Shown: positions 25,555-33,311 of the stretch, in pieces
Numbering within the stretch: position 1 is the first letter of the stretch
Layout of the letters: the number at the start of each line of letters is the position of its first letter
From: Actinomycetes bacterium
GTDB taxonomy: Bacteria; Actinomycetota; Acidimicrobiia; Acidimicrobiales; Acidimicrobiaceae
Reading direction: 5' to 3'
Assembly (NCBI GenBank): GCA_021784675.1
Contig: JAJYHR010000081.1
Span: forward strand, 1-34,312
DNA length: 34,312 bases
Program-made: the position numbers and the translations under genes
Notes under the pieces: generated by a model
Database searches by the model: none
What the model was told of the DNA's origin: nothing
What the model saw: the letters and a program-made list of their open reading frames with translations, nothing else

Positions 25555-27107
25555 TGGCTACATGAGCCGGAGGGGCACCGGTACGCCCAGGAGTTCGAAC
25601 ACCGTTCGCCATCGCCATCGCCATCGCCATCGCCATCGCCATCGCCATTGGCGTTGCGCTCTCTGGCTTCCTTGGCCTTCGCCCCTGGTGAGGTCGCGGC
25701 GGGTGTGACCGGGTTGTAGCGCACCGGTCGCGCCTCGCCAGCAAAGGCCGGCAAAGGTTACTGGGGTGAGCACTTTTCGCAGGTGCTAGGCGAGATAGTC
25801 CCCCAGCATGCAGAGGGGCACACGGGAGCGCAGCCGCTCCTCCAGGCGGTGGTGGATGGGGCGCGGGTAGATGTCGTCGATCTTGATGTGACGGAAGTCC
25901 CGCTCTACCTGGGATAGGTCTTTGTAGGCGCTCACCACACCTGGAGCATCAAGGTGGTCGTCGGTCAGCGTGGTGCGCAGCACGTAGATCCCGTCCAAGG
26001 CGGCCCCGGAGTCGGTCGTGGTTCCTGGTGAGGGTGGCTTCGCCCAGGGACAGCTTGAAGTGCTCGGCCACCTTGCGCTCGTTGATCACCTTGCCGAGAC
26101 GCAGTCCGATCTTGCCGGCACTGGCCAGGCGGCCTTCATCGACTGCGGTGATGATCGGTGAAAGTGCCGCTCCGGTGGCCGCGAGCAGCTTTTGGCGCTT
26201 TCTCCGCGCTCTTCGGCCAAGAGAGGGCTCCAGCACGCTATTAGGCGCTCTCCTGGGTAGTCGGGGTGGGTGAACTCGGCCAGGTCGGTCTCATCAAAGA
26301 GGGAGAGCTGGAGTGGACCGTCGTCTTTGGCCAAGGCGGCGATCTGTGGGGCACGAAGGCATGCCAGCCACCCGAGGTCGCCTGCCTCACGCAGTGCCGT
26401 GATCCGGGCACGGGTGATCATGCCCCGATCGCAACCCGCCGGCCGCCAGCATCGGTGAGAAGCCCGTAGGCGATCTGGGCCATGCCACGCTTCTTGTCAC
26501 GTGAGTACCCCGGGGCCGCGAGTCCGTTATGGGTTCCTTCCACCCAGGAAGGAGTGGTCGAAGCAGGCGAGGCCAGGAGGGTTCGACGTCTTGCCCAGGT
26601 GCCGGGGGCGAGGGAGGTCTCGATCGTCACCTGGCACTCGACCAGCCAGCCCATCGCCGCGCGGGCCTCGCCGGTGCCGGCATCTTCCAGTCCCAGGTCA
26701 CTGGCGAGCGTCGTGCCACCCCACCACTTGGTGGTGGCGAGCTTGGGCAGCGGATGGACGGCCCGGGAAAGGATCAGCCCATAGGCGATGCTACGCTCAT
26801 TGCGCGCTAGACCGAGAAGCTCACCGAGCCCGAGGGACTTCGCCATGGTGGCCACCGCCGCCAGACGGCCGTGGGGAAGCGAACGGAAGATCGCCAGGCT
26901 CCGCGCCGGCTGCGGCGAGTGTCTCGCCCGAAAGGCGCCGAGCGCAGCGGGTGGCAACGCCGGGACGGGAAGGGCCGAGACGTTCCCGAGGGTCTCGTGG
27001 CGGGTCTGCTTGTCCTCGCGGTAGCTGCGGCGCAGCGCCTGGGAGACCGATTCTCAGCTCTCGCCGCCTCTGGTCCGGTACTTGCGTACGACCCGTGCGG
27101 TATGCAC
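25555..27107 (-). pseudogene. Decayed IS1634-like (IS4-superfamily) transposase
   Basis: The minus strand carries, in order, fragments of a DDE transposase spread over several frames. From GTG 27107 comes VHTARVVRKYRTRGGES then a stop (27054-27056). REDKQTRHETLGN and LVECQV...YSRDKKRGMAQIAYGLL follow, to about 26418. MITRARITALREAGDLGWL then picks up directly in another frame. The DDE segment expected in between (the usual EVFEGNTADP to VVLVGDRG part) is missing, so an internal deletion lies near 26418-26421. Further frameshifts are near 26215 and 26005. A stop at 25786-25788 follows LRSRVPLCMLGDYLA, and the tail ends at VFELLGVPVPL. It cannot encode an active enzyme. Terminal inverted repeats were not found. 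Confidence 0.8.
25607..25648. repeat. (CGCCAT)7 hexanucleotide microsatellite
   Basis: Seven perfect tandem copies of CGCCAT fill 42 bp. The tract lies inside the 3' part of the transposase pseudogene, where the minus strand reads as alternating Asp-Gly codons. It looks like replication-slippage expansion in unconstrained DNA. Copy number may vary between strains. Confidence 0.95.
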
Positions 27108-27371
27108 GGCGCCCGCTCACCCAGTCACAGAGCAGCACAAGCACAGGCTTCCGGAGTGCGCGACGATTAACCTTGCCACCCCTTGTCGTGCCAGACCAAC
27201 CCTAAATGCTGCCCAGCGGGCAGATCGGAGGGGAGATGGCACGTAGCGTCGGCTTATGTCAGGGTAAGAGCGTCAACCGGGTCGGCGGGGCCGATACGCC
27301 GGGTGGCATCTGATCGGGGTGGAACGCACCTCGGAGATTGGCCACCGATCGCCACTCCTTGCGGTTGTCCG

Positions 27372-27710
27372 TCATTCGGTTCCGGCACCCCGGCGAGTCC
27401 CGGCGAGGACACCCATCGTCGAGACGCACGTGGGGATCACGTAGTCGAGGGCGACGCGGGCCCAAACCACCCAGCTGGTATCTCCAGAGATGAGCACGCC
27501 ACCTTGATTGATAACCACCAGCAGCGACCCGACGACCGCGGCGATCAGACCGATGCGTCGCCGGTTCGGGCGGTGCAGGCAGACAGCGAGTGCTTCGGAA
27601 GCGGTTCGCCAGCTCCGCGGGCCGTCGACCCGCTCGAAGGAGCTTGGTGCCGCATCTGGACCAGCCCGACGATCGTCACCCACCGGCTGCCCGGCCGCCA
27701 CTCCCCCCAT
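27372..27710 (-). CDS. NrtS-like small membrane protein
   Basis: The 112-residue product ends in two hydrophobic segments, RIGLIAAVVGSLLVVINQGG and ALDYVIPTCVSTMGVLAG. The HRPN start, the INQGGVL turn and the P-x-CVST motif resemble the small proteins annotated as nitrate/nitrite transporter NrtS. ATG 27710 lies 2 nt after the stop of the ArsR gene, so it is co-transcribed. An in-frame GTG at 27683 is an alternative start. The first 45 residues are not conserved-looking. In this operon a role in metal-ion or oxyanion handling is possible, but nothing in the sequence proves it. Confidence 0.6.
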   Translation of the reverse strand: MGGVAAGQPVGDDRRAGPDAAPSSFERVDGPRSWRTASEALAVCLHRPNRRRIGLIAAVVGSLLVVINQGGVLISGDTSWVVWARVALDYVIPTCVSTMGVLAGTRRGAGTE

Positions 27711-27712
27711 CC

Positions 27713-28090
27713 TCAGACCGGCGCGGAGACCCTGACGCACGCGGCGATCGATGCGGCGTGGTCGGCGACGACCTCCTGGCCGATTCCGACCAGCTCGGCC
27801 ACTCTGGGATCGGTAACCCGGTAGTAGGCGAACCGGCCCTGGCGGCGTACCGAGACCAGCCCGCACGAGACCAGGCAGGCCAAATGGGCAGAGACCCGTC
27901 CCTGGGAGAGCCCAGTCCGTTCCACGCACTCACTGCCGGTCCGCTCGCCTTCGGCACAGAACTCGAGCAGGTCGAGCCGGGTGGGATCGCCGAGCGCCCG
28001 GTAGAACTTGGCCATCAGCCCCCGCCCCGCCGGGTCAGCGGGGAGCGGTGAGGCTGGTGACCAGCGACTGGAGGCGAGCGAAGTACTCAT
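27713..28090 (-). CDS. ArsR/SmtB-family metal sensor (CmtR-like)
   Basis: This 125-residue winged-helix repressor has the ArsR core YRALGDPTRLDLLEFC and a recognition helix LSQGRVSAHLACLVSCGLV. Cys72 and Cys76 in HLACLVSCG match the alpha-4 cysteine pair of CmtR, and Cys118 near the C-terminus matches the third CmtR ligand. This pattern points to a soft metal such as Hg, Cd or Pb. ATG 28090 overlaps the stop of the mercuric reductase gene as ATGA; a GTG/ATG at 28102 would give a longer overlap and is less likely. Actinobacterial mercury operons are known to use ArsR-type rather than MerR-type regulators. It probably represses its own operon. Confidence 0.9.
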   Translation of the reverse strand: MSTSLASSRWSPASPLPADPAGRGLMAKFYRALGDPTRLDLLEFCAEGERTGSECVERTGLSQGRVSAHLACLVSCGLVSVRRQGRFAYYRVTDPRVAELVGIGQEVVADHAASIAACVRVSAPV

Positions 28091-29472
28091 GTTGCGCAGC
28101 ATGACAGCTTGGCGACATCGGTGGAGAACGACTGGGCGGCCAGCTTGATTCCCTCAGCCATCGTCAGATACGGCGCCCAGGTGTGGGCCAGTTGGTCGAC
28201 GGTCATGTTCGCCTCCAAGGCGTAGGTGGCAGCCAGGATGGCGTCGCCGGCGTTGGCCCCGATCATGTGGATCCCGACTACGCGTCCCGTGCCGACCTCA
28301 GCGACGATCTTCACCACGCCCCGGGTGTCACGGTTGACGATGGCCCGGGGCACGTAGCTGAGTGGCAGCACCCGGCACGTGCACGACAGCCCGGCCGGCC
28401 CGACCTGCGCATCCGTGAGACCGACCGCCGCGATGTTGGGGGTGGTGAAGGTCACCCGGGGCAGGTGCGAGTAGTCCACCCGGTGCCCTGACTCCTCGAA
28501 GGCGTTCTCCACCACCATGGTGCCGTGTGATCCGGCCACGTAGACGAACTGGGGTGATCCGGTCACGTCCCCAGCCGCCCAGATCCTGGGGTTGGCCGTT
28601 CGCAGCTCGTCGTCCACCACGACTGCCCCAGTCGGGCCGACTTTGACACCCACCACATCCAGACCCAGCCCTGTGGTGTTGGCCCGGCGCCCAGTGGCCA
28701 TCAGGATGCCCTCTGCCCGGACCTCTCGGCCGTCTGCCACCGTGGCCACAACCTTCTTGCCCTTCCGGGACACCTTAGCCAGCGACGCGGATGTCCACAC
28801 CTCGACGCCCTCGTCGGCGAGTACGCCTTCGATAACCTCGGAGATCTCGGGTTCCTCGCCGGCCGCCAGTCGGGGAAGCGCTTCGAGGAGGGTGACGGCG
28901 CTACCCAGGCGGGCGAACAGCTGGCCCAGCTCCAACCCCACGTAGTTGCCTCCCACCACGATCATCGACTCGGGCAGGTGGTCGAGCTCGAGGGCGGTGG
29001 TCGAGGTCAGGTAGCCGGTCTCCTCCAGACCCGGGACGGGGGGAACCCACGGCGACGCCCCGGTCGCCACCAGGTAGTGGGCGGCCTCGATCCGCTCGCC
29101 ATCCACCACCAATGCCGGGCCCTCCACGAAGCGAGCGCTACCGCGGCGTACTTCCCAGCCGTACTCGGTGGCCAGGTCCTCGTACTTCTCCCGTCGCAGC
29201 ATCTCGACCAACTCGACCTTGCCGGCGACCAACGAGGTCATGTCGACAGGACCGGCGGACGTGGCGATCCCGGGGAAGGCCCGTCCAGCGGCGACGTGGC
29301 GGCCTTCGGCCGCGGCCAGCAGTGCCTTGGAGGGAATGCAGCCCACGTTGACGCAAGTCCCGCCAATAGTAGACCGCTCGATCATCACCACCGAGTGCCC
29401 CCTGATCGTCGCCGCGATGGCAGCTGCGAACCCCGCACTTCCGGAACCGATGATCGCCAAATCGTAAGCCAT
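28087..29472 (-). CDS. merA: Mercuric reductase, core form without N-terminal HMA domain
   Basis: The 461-residue flavoprotein belongs to the pyridine nucleotide-disulfide oxidoreductases. It has FAD motif IIGSGSAGFAAA (7-18), redox pair Cys40/Cys45 (GGTCVNVGCIPSK), NADPH motif VVGGNYVGLELG, and second FAD segment AAGDVTGSPQFVYVAG. The C-terminal Cys458-Cys459 pair (KLSCCA) is the hallmark of MerA that delivers Hg(II) to the active site. The product would reduce Hg(II) to Hg(0) in the cytoplasm. The NmerA metal-binding domain is absent. It is first in an operon with the ArsR sensor and NrtS-like gene, and no merT, merP or merB is seen. Confidence 0.94.
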   Translation of the reverse strand: MAYDLAIIGSGSAGFAAAIAATIRGHSVVMIERSTIGGTCVNVGCIPSKALLAAAEGRHVAAGRAFPGIATSAGPVDMTSLVAGKVELVEMLRREKYEDLATEYGWEVRRGSARFVEGPALVVDGERIEAAHYLVATGASPWVPPVPGLEETGYLTSTTALELDHLPESMIVVGGNYVGLELGQLFARLGSAVTLLEALPRLAAGEEPEISEVIEGVLADEGVEVWTSASLAKVSRKGKKVVATVADGREVRAEGILMATGRRANTTGLGLDVVGVKVGPTGAVVVDDELRTANPRIWAAGDVTGSPQFVYVAGSHGTMVVENAFEESGHRVDYSHLPRVTFTTPNIAAVGLTDAQVGPAGLSCTCRVLPLSYVPRAIVNRDTRGVVKIVAEVGTGRVVGIHMIGANAGDAILAATYALEANMTVDQLAHTWAPYLTMAEGIKLAAQSFSTDVAKLSCCAT

Positions 29473-29491
29473 ACCGCCCTCTTTCTCACAT

Positions 29492-29507
29492 ATCCGCCTA
29501 TGCGAAT
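29492..29507. promoter_or_regulatory. Candidate ArsR operator upstream of merA
   Basis: ATCCGC (29492-29497) and GCGAAT (29502-29507) form an imperfect inverted repeat (5 of 6) around CTAT, inside an AT-richer patch 20 nt upstream of merA. ArsR/SmtB proteins bind such AT-flanked GCG inverted repeats. Promoter hexamers could not be fixed with confidence. Confidence 0.45.
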
Positions 29508-29571
29508 GATAGCATGAGAGGTAGACGAGCGGATGCCTTTTTCGTTATTTATGGGGACGGCTAAGGCGCAG

Positions 29572-29688
29572 TCAGGGGGTGAGCGCAACGATGGCGTTGC
29601 AGATGTCGGTAGGATCGACAAGGACAGGGGAGCCGGCAAAGGCTTTCTTTTTCTTCACAGCTTGAGAAGCTACAGGTTCCCCCGTCAC
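29572..29688 (-). CDS. Possible 38-residue small protein
   Basis: A minus-strand frame from GTG 29688 to TGA 29572-29574 encodes MTGEPVASQAVKKKKAFAGS and then PVLVDPTDICNAIVALTP. An upstream in-frame stop bounds it, and GAAGAGGA lies right before the start, closer than usual. The lysine run and balanced composition look more protein-like than neighbouring frames. No family is recognised. It lies alone between merA and tRNA-Gly in a stretch of about 300 bp that otherwise shows nothing. Confidence 0.3.
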   Translation of the reverse strand: MTGEPVASQAVKKKKAFAGSPVLVDPTDICNAIVALTP

Positions 29689-29813
29689 TCCTCTTCCCAA
29701 GCTGCCTCAGCTACCTGGCCGGTGATCCGAGAGCGTCAGACCCCGCTAAAAGCTGAAGAGCCCGTATACGTGGTGTATCGCGGACTGATGTTGGAGCAGT
29801 TCGCCACCCCAAG

Positions 29814-29884
<71 letters not shown>

Positions 29885-29903
29885 AGAGTGGACTCCTCCG
29901 GTG

Positions 29904-29977
29904 TCGGGAAGGCGGGATTTGAACCCGCGACCCCCTGCTCCCAAAGCAGGTGCGCTACCAAGCTGCGCCACTTCCCG
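29904..29977 (-). tRNA. tRNA-Pro (anticodon TGG)
   Basis: Acceptor stem CGGGAAG (29971-29977) pairs with CTTCCCG (29905-29911). The anticodon loop TTTGGGA carries TGG, and the T-arm contains GGTTTGAAT. It is 74 nt with no encoded CCA and lies 19 bp upstream of tRNA-Gly, so the two form a small tRNA operon. Confidence 0.96.
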
Positions 29978-30011
29978 AGGAGGTCCCAGTATACCCGCGA
30001 GGAGCCCTCCG

Positions 30012-30620
30012 CTACTCCAATCCTACCAGCCGCCTCCGCTGGCGTAACCGGACCACCACGAAGCCAGCAAGCAGCGCAATGACGACCGCCGCAGCCAGAT
30101 AGCCGATCTGCTGGAAGATGTTGACCACTATGGAGTAGTTGCCGCCGAGCCAATAACCGGCAAGCGTGAGACCGACCACGAATGGGATCGACCCGACCAG
30201 GGTGTAGAGGCTGAACTTCCCAACTGGCATCTCGGCAACGCCCGCGGGGAGCGAGATCACCGACCGGACCACCGGCAGCAAGCGAGAGACGACCACCGCC
30301 GCCTCCCCCCTGCGGGCGAACCACCGCTCCGCCCGATCCAGATCCCTGGGTTTCAGAAAGACGTAGCGGCCGAACCGTTCCACCAGGGCCCTTCCGCCCG
30401 TCCGTCCGATAACCCAGAGCAGCACGCTACCGACGACGTTGCCGACTACACCGGCCAGCATCGCCCCCAGCAGGCTCATGCGCCCGGTAGCGGCGAAAAA
30501 GCCCGCCAGACTCATAACCAGCTCCGAAGGAACTGGAACCAGCGCCGACTCCAGCGTCATCAGCACCAGGATGGCCAGCAACCCGTAGGTGCTCACGATG
30601 TGGTTTATAAACGCCTGCAT
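30012..30620 (-). CDS. DedA-family membrane protein
   Basis: The 202-residue protein has the DedA pattern: an N-terminal segment with ESALVPVPSELVMSLAGF, then GNVVGSVLLWVIGRTGGRALVERFGRY (as GNVVGSVLLWVIGR and GGRALVERFGRY). The amphipathic RLLPVVRSVISLPAGVAEMP re-entrant motif and two C-terminal helices follow. DedA proteins are inner-membrane flippases or transporters (undecaprenyl phosphate or phospholipid recycling, proton homeostasis). The conserved E in ESALVPVPSE and R in RLLPVVRS are kept. ATG 30620 is chosen; a GTG at 30629 is possible. It is divergent from the hydrolase gene. Confidence 0.9.
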   Translation of the reverse strand: MQAFINHIVSTYGLLAILVLMTLESALVPVPSELVMSLAGFFAATGRMSLLGAMLAGVVGNVVGSVLLWVIGRTGGRALVERFGRYVFLKPRDLDRAERWFARRGEAAVVVSRLLPVVRSVISLPAGVAEMPVGKFSLYTLVGSIPFVVGLTLAGYWLGGNYSIVVNIFQQIGYLAAAVVIALLAGFVVVRLRQRRRLVGLE

Positions 30621-30674
30621 ACGCTGCACAGGCTAGACGATGTGCACTCCGGGGGCGGGTCCTAGACTCCGATC

Positions 30675-31529
30675 ATGCGGGGAAAACCAGGAGATACACG
30701 GTCTTTGCCTTCAGCGCCGCCTCAGACAGTCGAGCTCGACGGGCCGGAGCCCTGCGTCGTCATCCTGCACGCCGGGGGTTTCTCCGGCGAGTGCTACCAC
30801 GAGATGGCCGAAGCCCTGCCCTTCCACGCTGTCGCGGTGGATCTCCCCGGCCACGGCCGCAATGAAAGCCTGCTTCCCGAGACCGAGGTGCTCAACTGGA
30901 GGATCTTCGCCGACGCCGCCGCCGCCGCGATCGCCGCTATCCAGGGTCCCAAGGTCGTCTTCGGCCACTCCCTCGGGGCAGCCTCGGCGATCCTGGCAGC
31001 AGCCGATGGGAGGGAGAAGATCCTGGGACTAGCGCTCTACGAGCCGGTGACCGTAGACCCATCCGATCCCCGATCGATCATCGAGGCGAACGCACTGGCG
31101 GCGAGGACGCTCTCTCGCAAGGCCCACTTCCCGTCGGAGCAGGCTGCGTTGGCCAACTTTGCCGTCAAGCCCCCGATCTCCCTCTTCACCAAGCGCTCGC
31201 GGGAGGCCTACGTGAGAAGCTGCTTCAGGGGTGGCCCGCAGGGAGTTACCCTGAAGCTTCCCGCGCTCACGGAAGCTTCGATGTACCGCGGCGGCCCCTT
31301 CAACGAGACCCTGGAGCGGCTCTCCGACCTTGATTTACCCATACTGTTCATGGGCGGGGAGGTGTCGGACTCGTTCGGAGAGGGCTACGTCGAGCGGCTC
31401 GCCGCCGGCTACCCTGCCGGCAAGGTGACAACGTTCCCGGGGCTTGGTCACTTCGGTCCGATGGAGCAGCCCTCGGTAGTAGCGGGTGCGGTAGCTGCTT
31501 TTGTCGGCGATCTGGCGCGTAGCAGCTAA
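30675..31529 (+). CDS. Alpha/beta-hydrolase
   Basis: This 284-residue protein has the alpha/beta-hydrolase core. It shows HAGGFSG oxyanion-hole sequence (32-38), DLPGHGRNE (56-64), and nucleophile elbow GHSLG with Ser99. The late acidic residue is near GGEVSDSFGEGY, and the catalytic His lies in FPGLGHFGPMEQP. The substrate cannot be told; esterase, lactonase, C-C hydrolase and haloperoxidase-like members share the pattern. A short hydrophilic N-terminal extension precedes the fold and there is no signal peptide. The next gene begins 9 nt after the stop, suggesting co-transcription. Confidence 0.85.
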   Translation: MRGKPGDTRSLPSAPPQTVELDGPEPCVVILHAGGFSGECYHEMAEALPFHAVAVDLPGHGRNESLLPETEVLNWRIFADAAAAAIAAIQGPKVVFGHSLGAASAILAAADGREKILGLALYEPVTVDPSDPRSIIEANALAARTLSRKAHFPSEQAALANFAVKPPISLFTKRSREAYVRSCFRGGPQGVTLKLPALTEASMYRGGPFNETLERLSDLDLPILFMGGEVSDSFGEGYVERLAAGYPAGKVTTFPGLGHFGPMEQPSVVAGAVAAFVGDLARSS

Positions 31530-31538
31530 CCTTGACGT

Positions 31539-32348
31539 ATGGGCTTCCCGTTACCGTGTTCGCTTACCCCTACCAAGGTAACGGCCTTCAAGGACTGCGC
31601 TTACTCATTCCGGCTCTCTGTGATCGACAAGGTTCCCCAGCCCCTCTCTCTGTGGACGGTGAAGGGCGTCATCGCCCACAAGGCCCTCGAGCGCTTCTAC
31701 TTCAACCTCGAGCCCGGCGAGCGAAGCCCGGCGTCGGCGATGGAGTCGATCGACGCCGCGTGGGAGAGGGCATTTGACGCTGGGCACGCCGCTTCCTTCC
31801 TATCGGAGCTCACCCCGGAGCGCAAGCGGTCGCTCCGAAGCGAGATCGACGAGCTGATCCTCAACCTCTTCACCGTCGAGGATCCCTCCAAGATCCGGGT
31901 GATCGGCACCGAGATCATGTTGGAGAGCCCCATTGGGGACTTCCTGGCGCGCGGCATGATCGATCGACTGGAGCTGGACAGCAACGGTGACCTGGTGGTC
32001 GTCGACTACAAGACGGGACGGTCCCCATCCCACCTCCGCGAGCAGGATAAGCTTGCCGCGGTGCTCTTCTACGCTCTGCTGGTGGAGCGGGTGATCGGTA
32101 AGCGCCCGCGAGCGGTAAAGCTCATCTACCTCAAGGACCGCATCGTCATCGAGACCGAGGTCACGCCGCAACGGCTGAAGGCGGTCGCCACCCGCACCAG
32201 CGCGGTGTGGCACGCGGTCAGGGCGGCTTGCGAGACCGAGAGCTTCCGTCCCCGGCCCTCGCGGCTCTGCAACTTCTGCGCCTACCGGTGCCAGTGCCCC
32301 AGCTTCGAAGCCCAGGGGCAACCGTACCCGCAGCACGCCACCGGGTAG
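31539..32348 (+). CDS. RecB-family (PD-(D/E)XK) nuclease with iron-sulfur cysteines
   Basis: The 269-residue protein has VKGVIAHKALERFY near the start, then GMIDRLELDSNGDLVVVDYKTG, the D...DYK catalytic motif of RecB/Cas4-type exonucleases, and a helix with QDKLAAVLFYALLVE. Cysteine 20 (FKDCAYSF) plus cysteines 244, 247 and 253 in LCNFCAYRCQCPSF form the set that binds a [4Fe-4S] cluster in AddB and Cas4-type nucleases. No CRISPR or helicase gene is near, so it is a stand-alone repair nuclease common in actinobacteria. It lies 9 nt after the hydrolase and 9 nt before the PAP2 gene. Confidence 0.88.
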   Translation: MGFPLPCSLTPTKVTAFKDCAYSFRLSVIDKVPQPLSLWTVKGVIAHKALERFYFNLEPGERSPASAMESIDAAWERAFDAGHAASFLSELTPERKRSLRSEIDELILNLFTVEDPSKIRVIGTEIMLESPIGDFLARGMIDRLELDSNGDLVVVDYKTGRSPSHLREQDKLAAVLFYALLVERVIGKRPRAVKLIYLKDRIVIETEVTPQRLKAVATRTSAVWHAVRAACETESFRPRPSRLCNFCAYRCQCPSFEAQGQPYPQHATG

Positions 32349-32357
32349 GCTGTCCTG

Positions 32358-32873
32358 GTGGCCCTGATCGACTCCATCGACTCGAAAGCTGACGCCGCCT
32401 TCGAGCACCTTCGCGGCTTCCGGCGGGCGAACCAGGTCTTCTACTCCCTCTCCGCGGTAGCCGACCACTCCTTGCTCTGGTTCCTGTTCATCGGCATCGA
32501 GGCGTTGATACCCGGGCGCTACCGGCAGGCCCGCCGGGCAGCCGTGGCCATGATCGCCGAGTCACTGATCGTCAACCTGCTGATCAAGAGCGCCTTCCGC
32601 CGCGAGCGGCCGATCGACCGCGACTTCCCACACCCCCACGCCCTGCGCTTCCCTCTCACCTCCAGCTTCCCCAGCGGCCACGCCACCTCGGCCTTCGCCG
32701 CGGCCCAGCTGATCGCGGGCGGCTCGCTTCTCCGGGCGCCGCTCTACGCGCTCGCGCTTGCGGTTGCCCTCTCCCGGATCCACGTCAAGATCCACCACGC
32801 CTCGGACGTGGCCGGCGGAATCGTCATCGGATCGATCTATGGCTGGCTGGTCCGGCGCATCGTCCGCGCCTAG
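32358..32873 (+). CDS. PAP2-family membrane phosphatase
   Basis: This 171-residue protein carries the three phosphatidic acid phosphatase type 2 motifs: KSAFRRERP (C1), SFPSGHATSAF (C2) and SRIHVKIHHASDVAGG (C3, with the catalytic histidine). There are four to five hydrophobic segments. Likely substrates are undecaprenyl diphosphate or lipid phosphates at the outer membrane face. GTG 32358 is the start, 9 nt after the nuclease stop. It overlaps the NUDIX gene by 35 nt. Confidence 0.88.
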   Translation: MALIDSIDSKADAAFEHLRGFRRANQVFYSLSAVADHSLLWFLFIGIEALIPGRYRQARRAAVAMIAESLIVNLLIKSAFRRERPIDRDFPHPHALRFPLTSSFPSGHATSAFAAAQLIAGGSLLRAPLYALALAVALSRIHVKIHHASDVAGGIVIGSIYGWLVRRIVRA

Positions 32874-33273
32874 CCGCACGCTGGTCCGCGCCGCCGGCGG
32901 GGTGGTGATCGATCCCGCTAGCGGCTCCGTCCTCCTCGTTCACCGAGCCCACTACCGCGACTGGTCTTACCCCAAGGGGAAGCTCCATCGGAACGAACCA
33001 GCGGCTGCGGGCGCGCTCCGGGAGGTGGCCGAGGAGACCGACACCTCTCCAGCCATAGTTGCCCCGCTTGGCGCTCACCGCTACGCGCTCCCGGACGGAA
33101 GCACCAAGGTGGTGTGGTACTACCTCATGACGGCGGCATCGGCGGGGGGGGCGCCGGACGGTCGGGAGGTGGACCAGATAGAGTGGCTCCCCCTGCGCGA
33201 AGCGGCCGAACGGCTCACCTACGCTCCCGACGCCGAGCTCGCGGTGCGGATCCTCCAACTCCTGGCCGGATAG
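32839..33273 (+). CDS. NUDIX hydrolase
   Basis: The 144-residue protein has a complete NUDIX box: Gly47, Glu53 and REVAEE at 61-66 (GKLHRNEPAAAGALREVAEE). The fold begins RAAGGVVIDPASGSVLLVHR. The YPKGK segment before the box resembles diadenosine-polyphosphate or 8-oxo-dGTP hydrolases of the Ap4A/MutT1 type. The start overlaps the PAP2 gene by 35 nt. A later start is possible but would trim only the non-conserved first residues. Substrate is not assignable from sequence alone. Confidence 0.9.
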   Translation: MAGWSGASSAPSRTLVRAAGGVVIDPASGSVLLVHRAHYRDWSYPKGKLHRNEPAAAGALREVAEETDTSPAIVAPLGAHRYALPDGSTKVVWYYLMTAASAGGAPDGREVDQIEWLPLREAAERLTYAPDAELAVRILQLLAG

Positions 33274-33311
33274 GCTCATAGAAAAGAAAACAGTGAAAGG
33301 AGTCTGGAGAA

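Noticed and set aside
25551-25754. Asp-Gly repeat protein encoded by the microsatellite
   Set aside because: The repeat lies in the tail of a frameshifted transposase. The Asp-Gly run is simply the translation of (ATGGCG)n-type DNA.
29728-29744. Short likeness (GAGCGTCAGACCCCG) to sequence near common plasmid origins
   Set aside because: Only about 15 bases match and the flanks do not, so it is taken as chance and not vector contamination.
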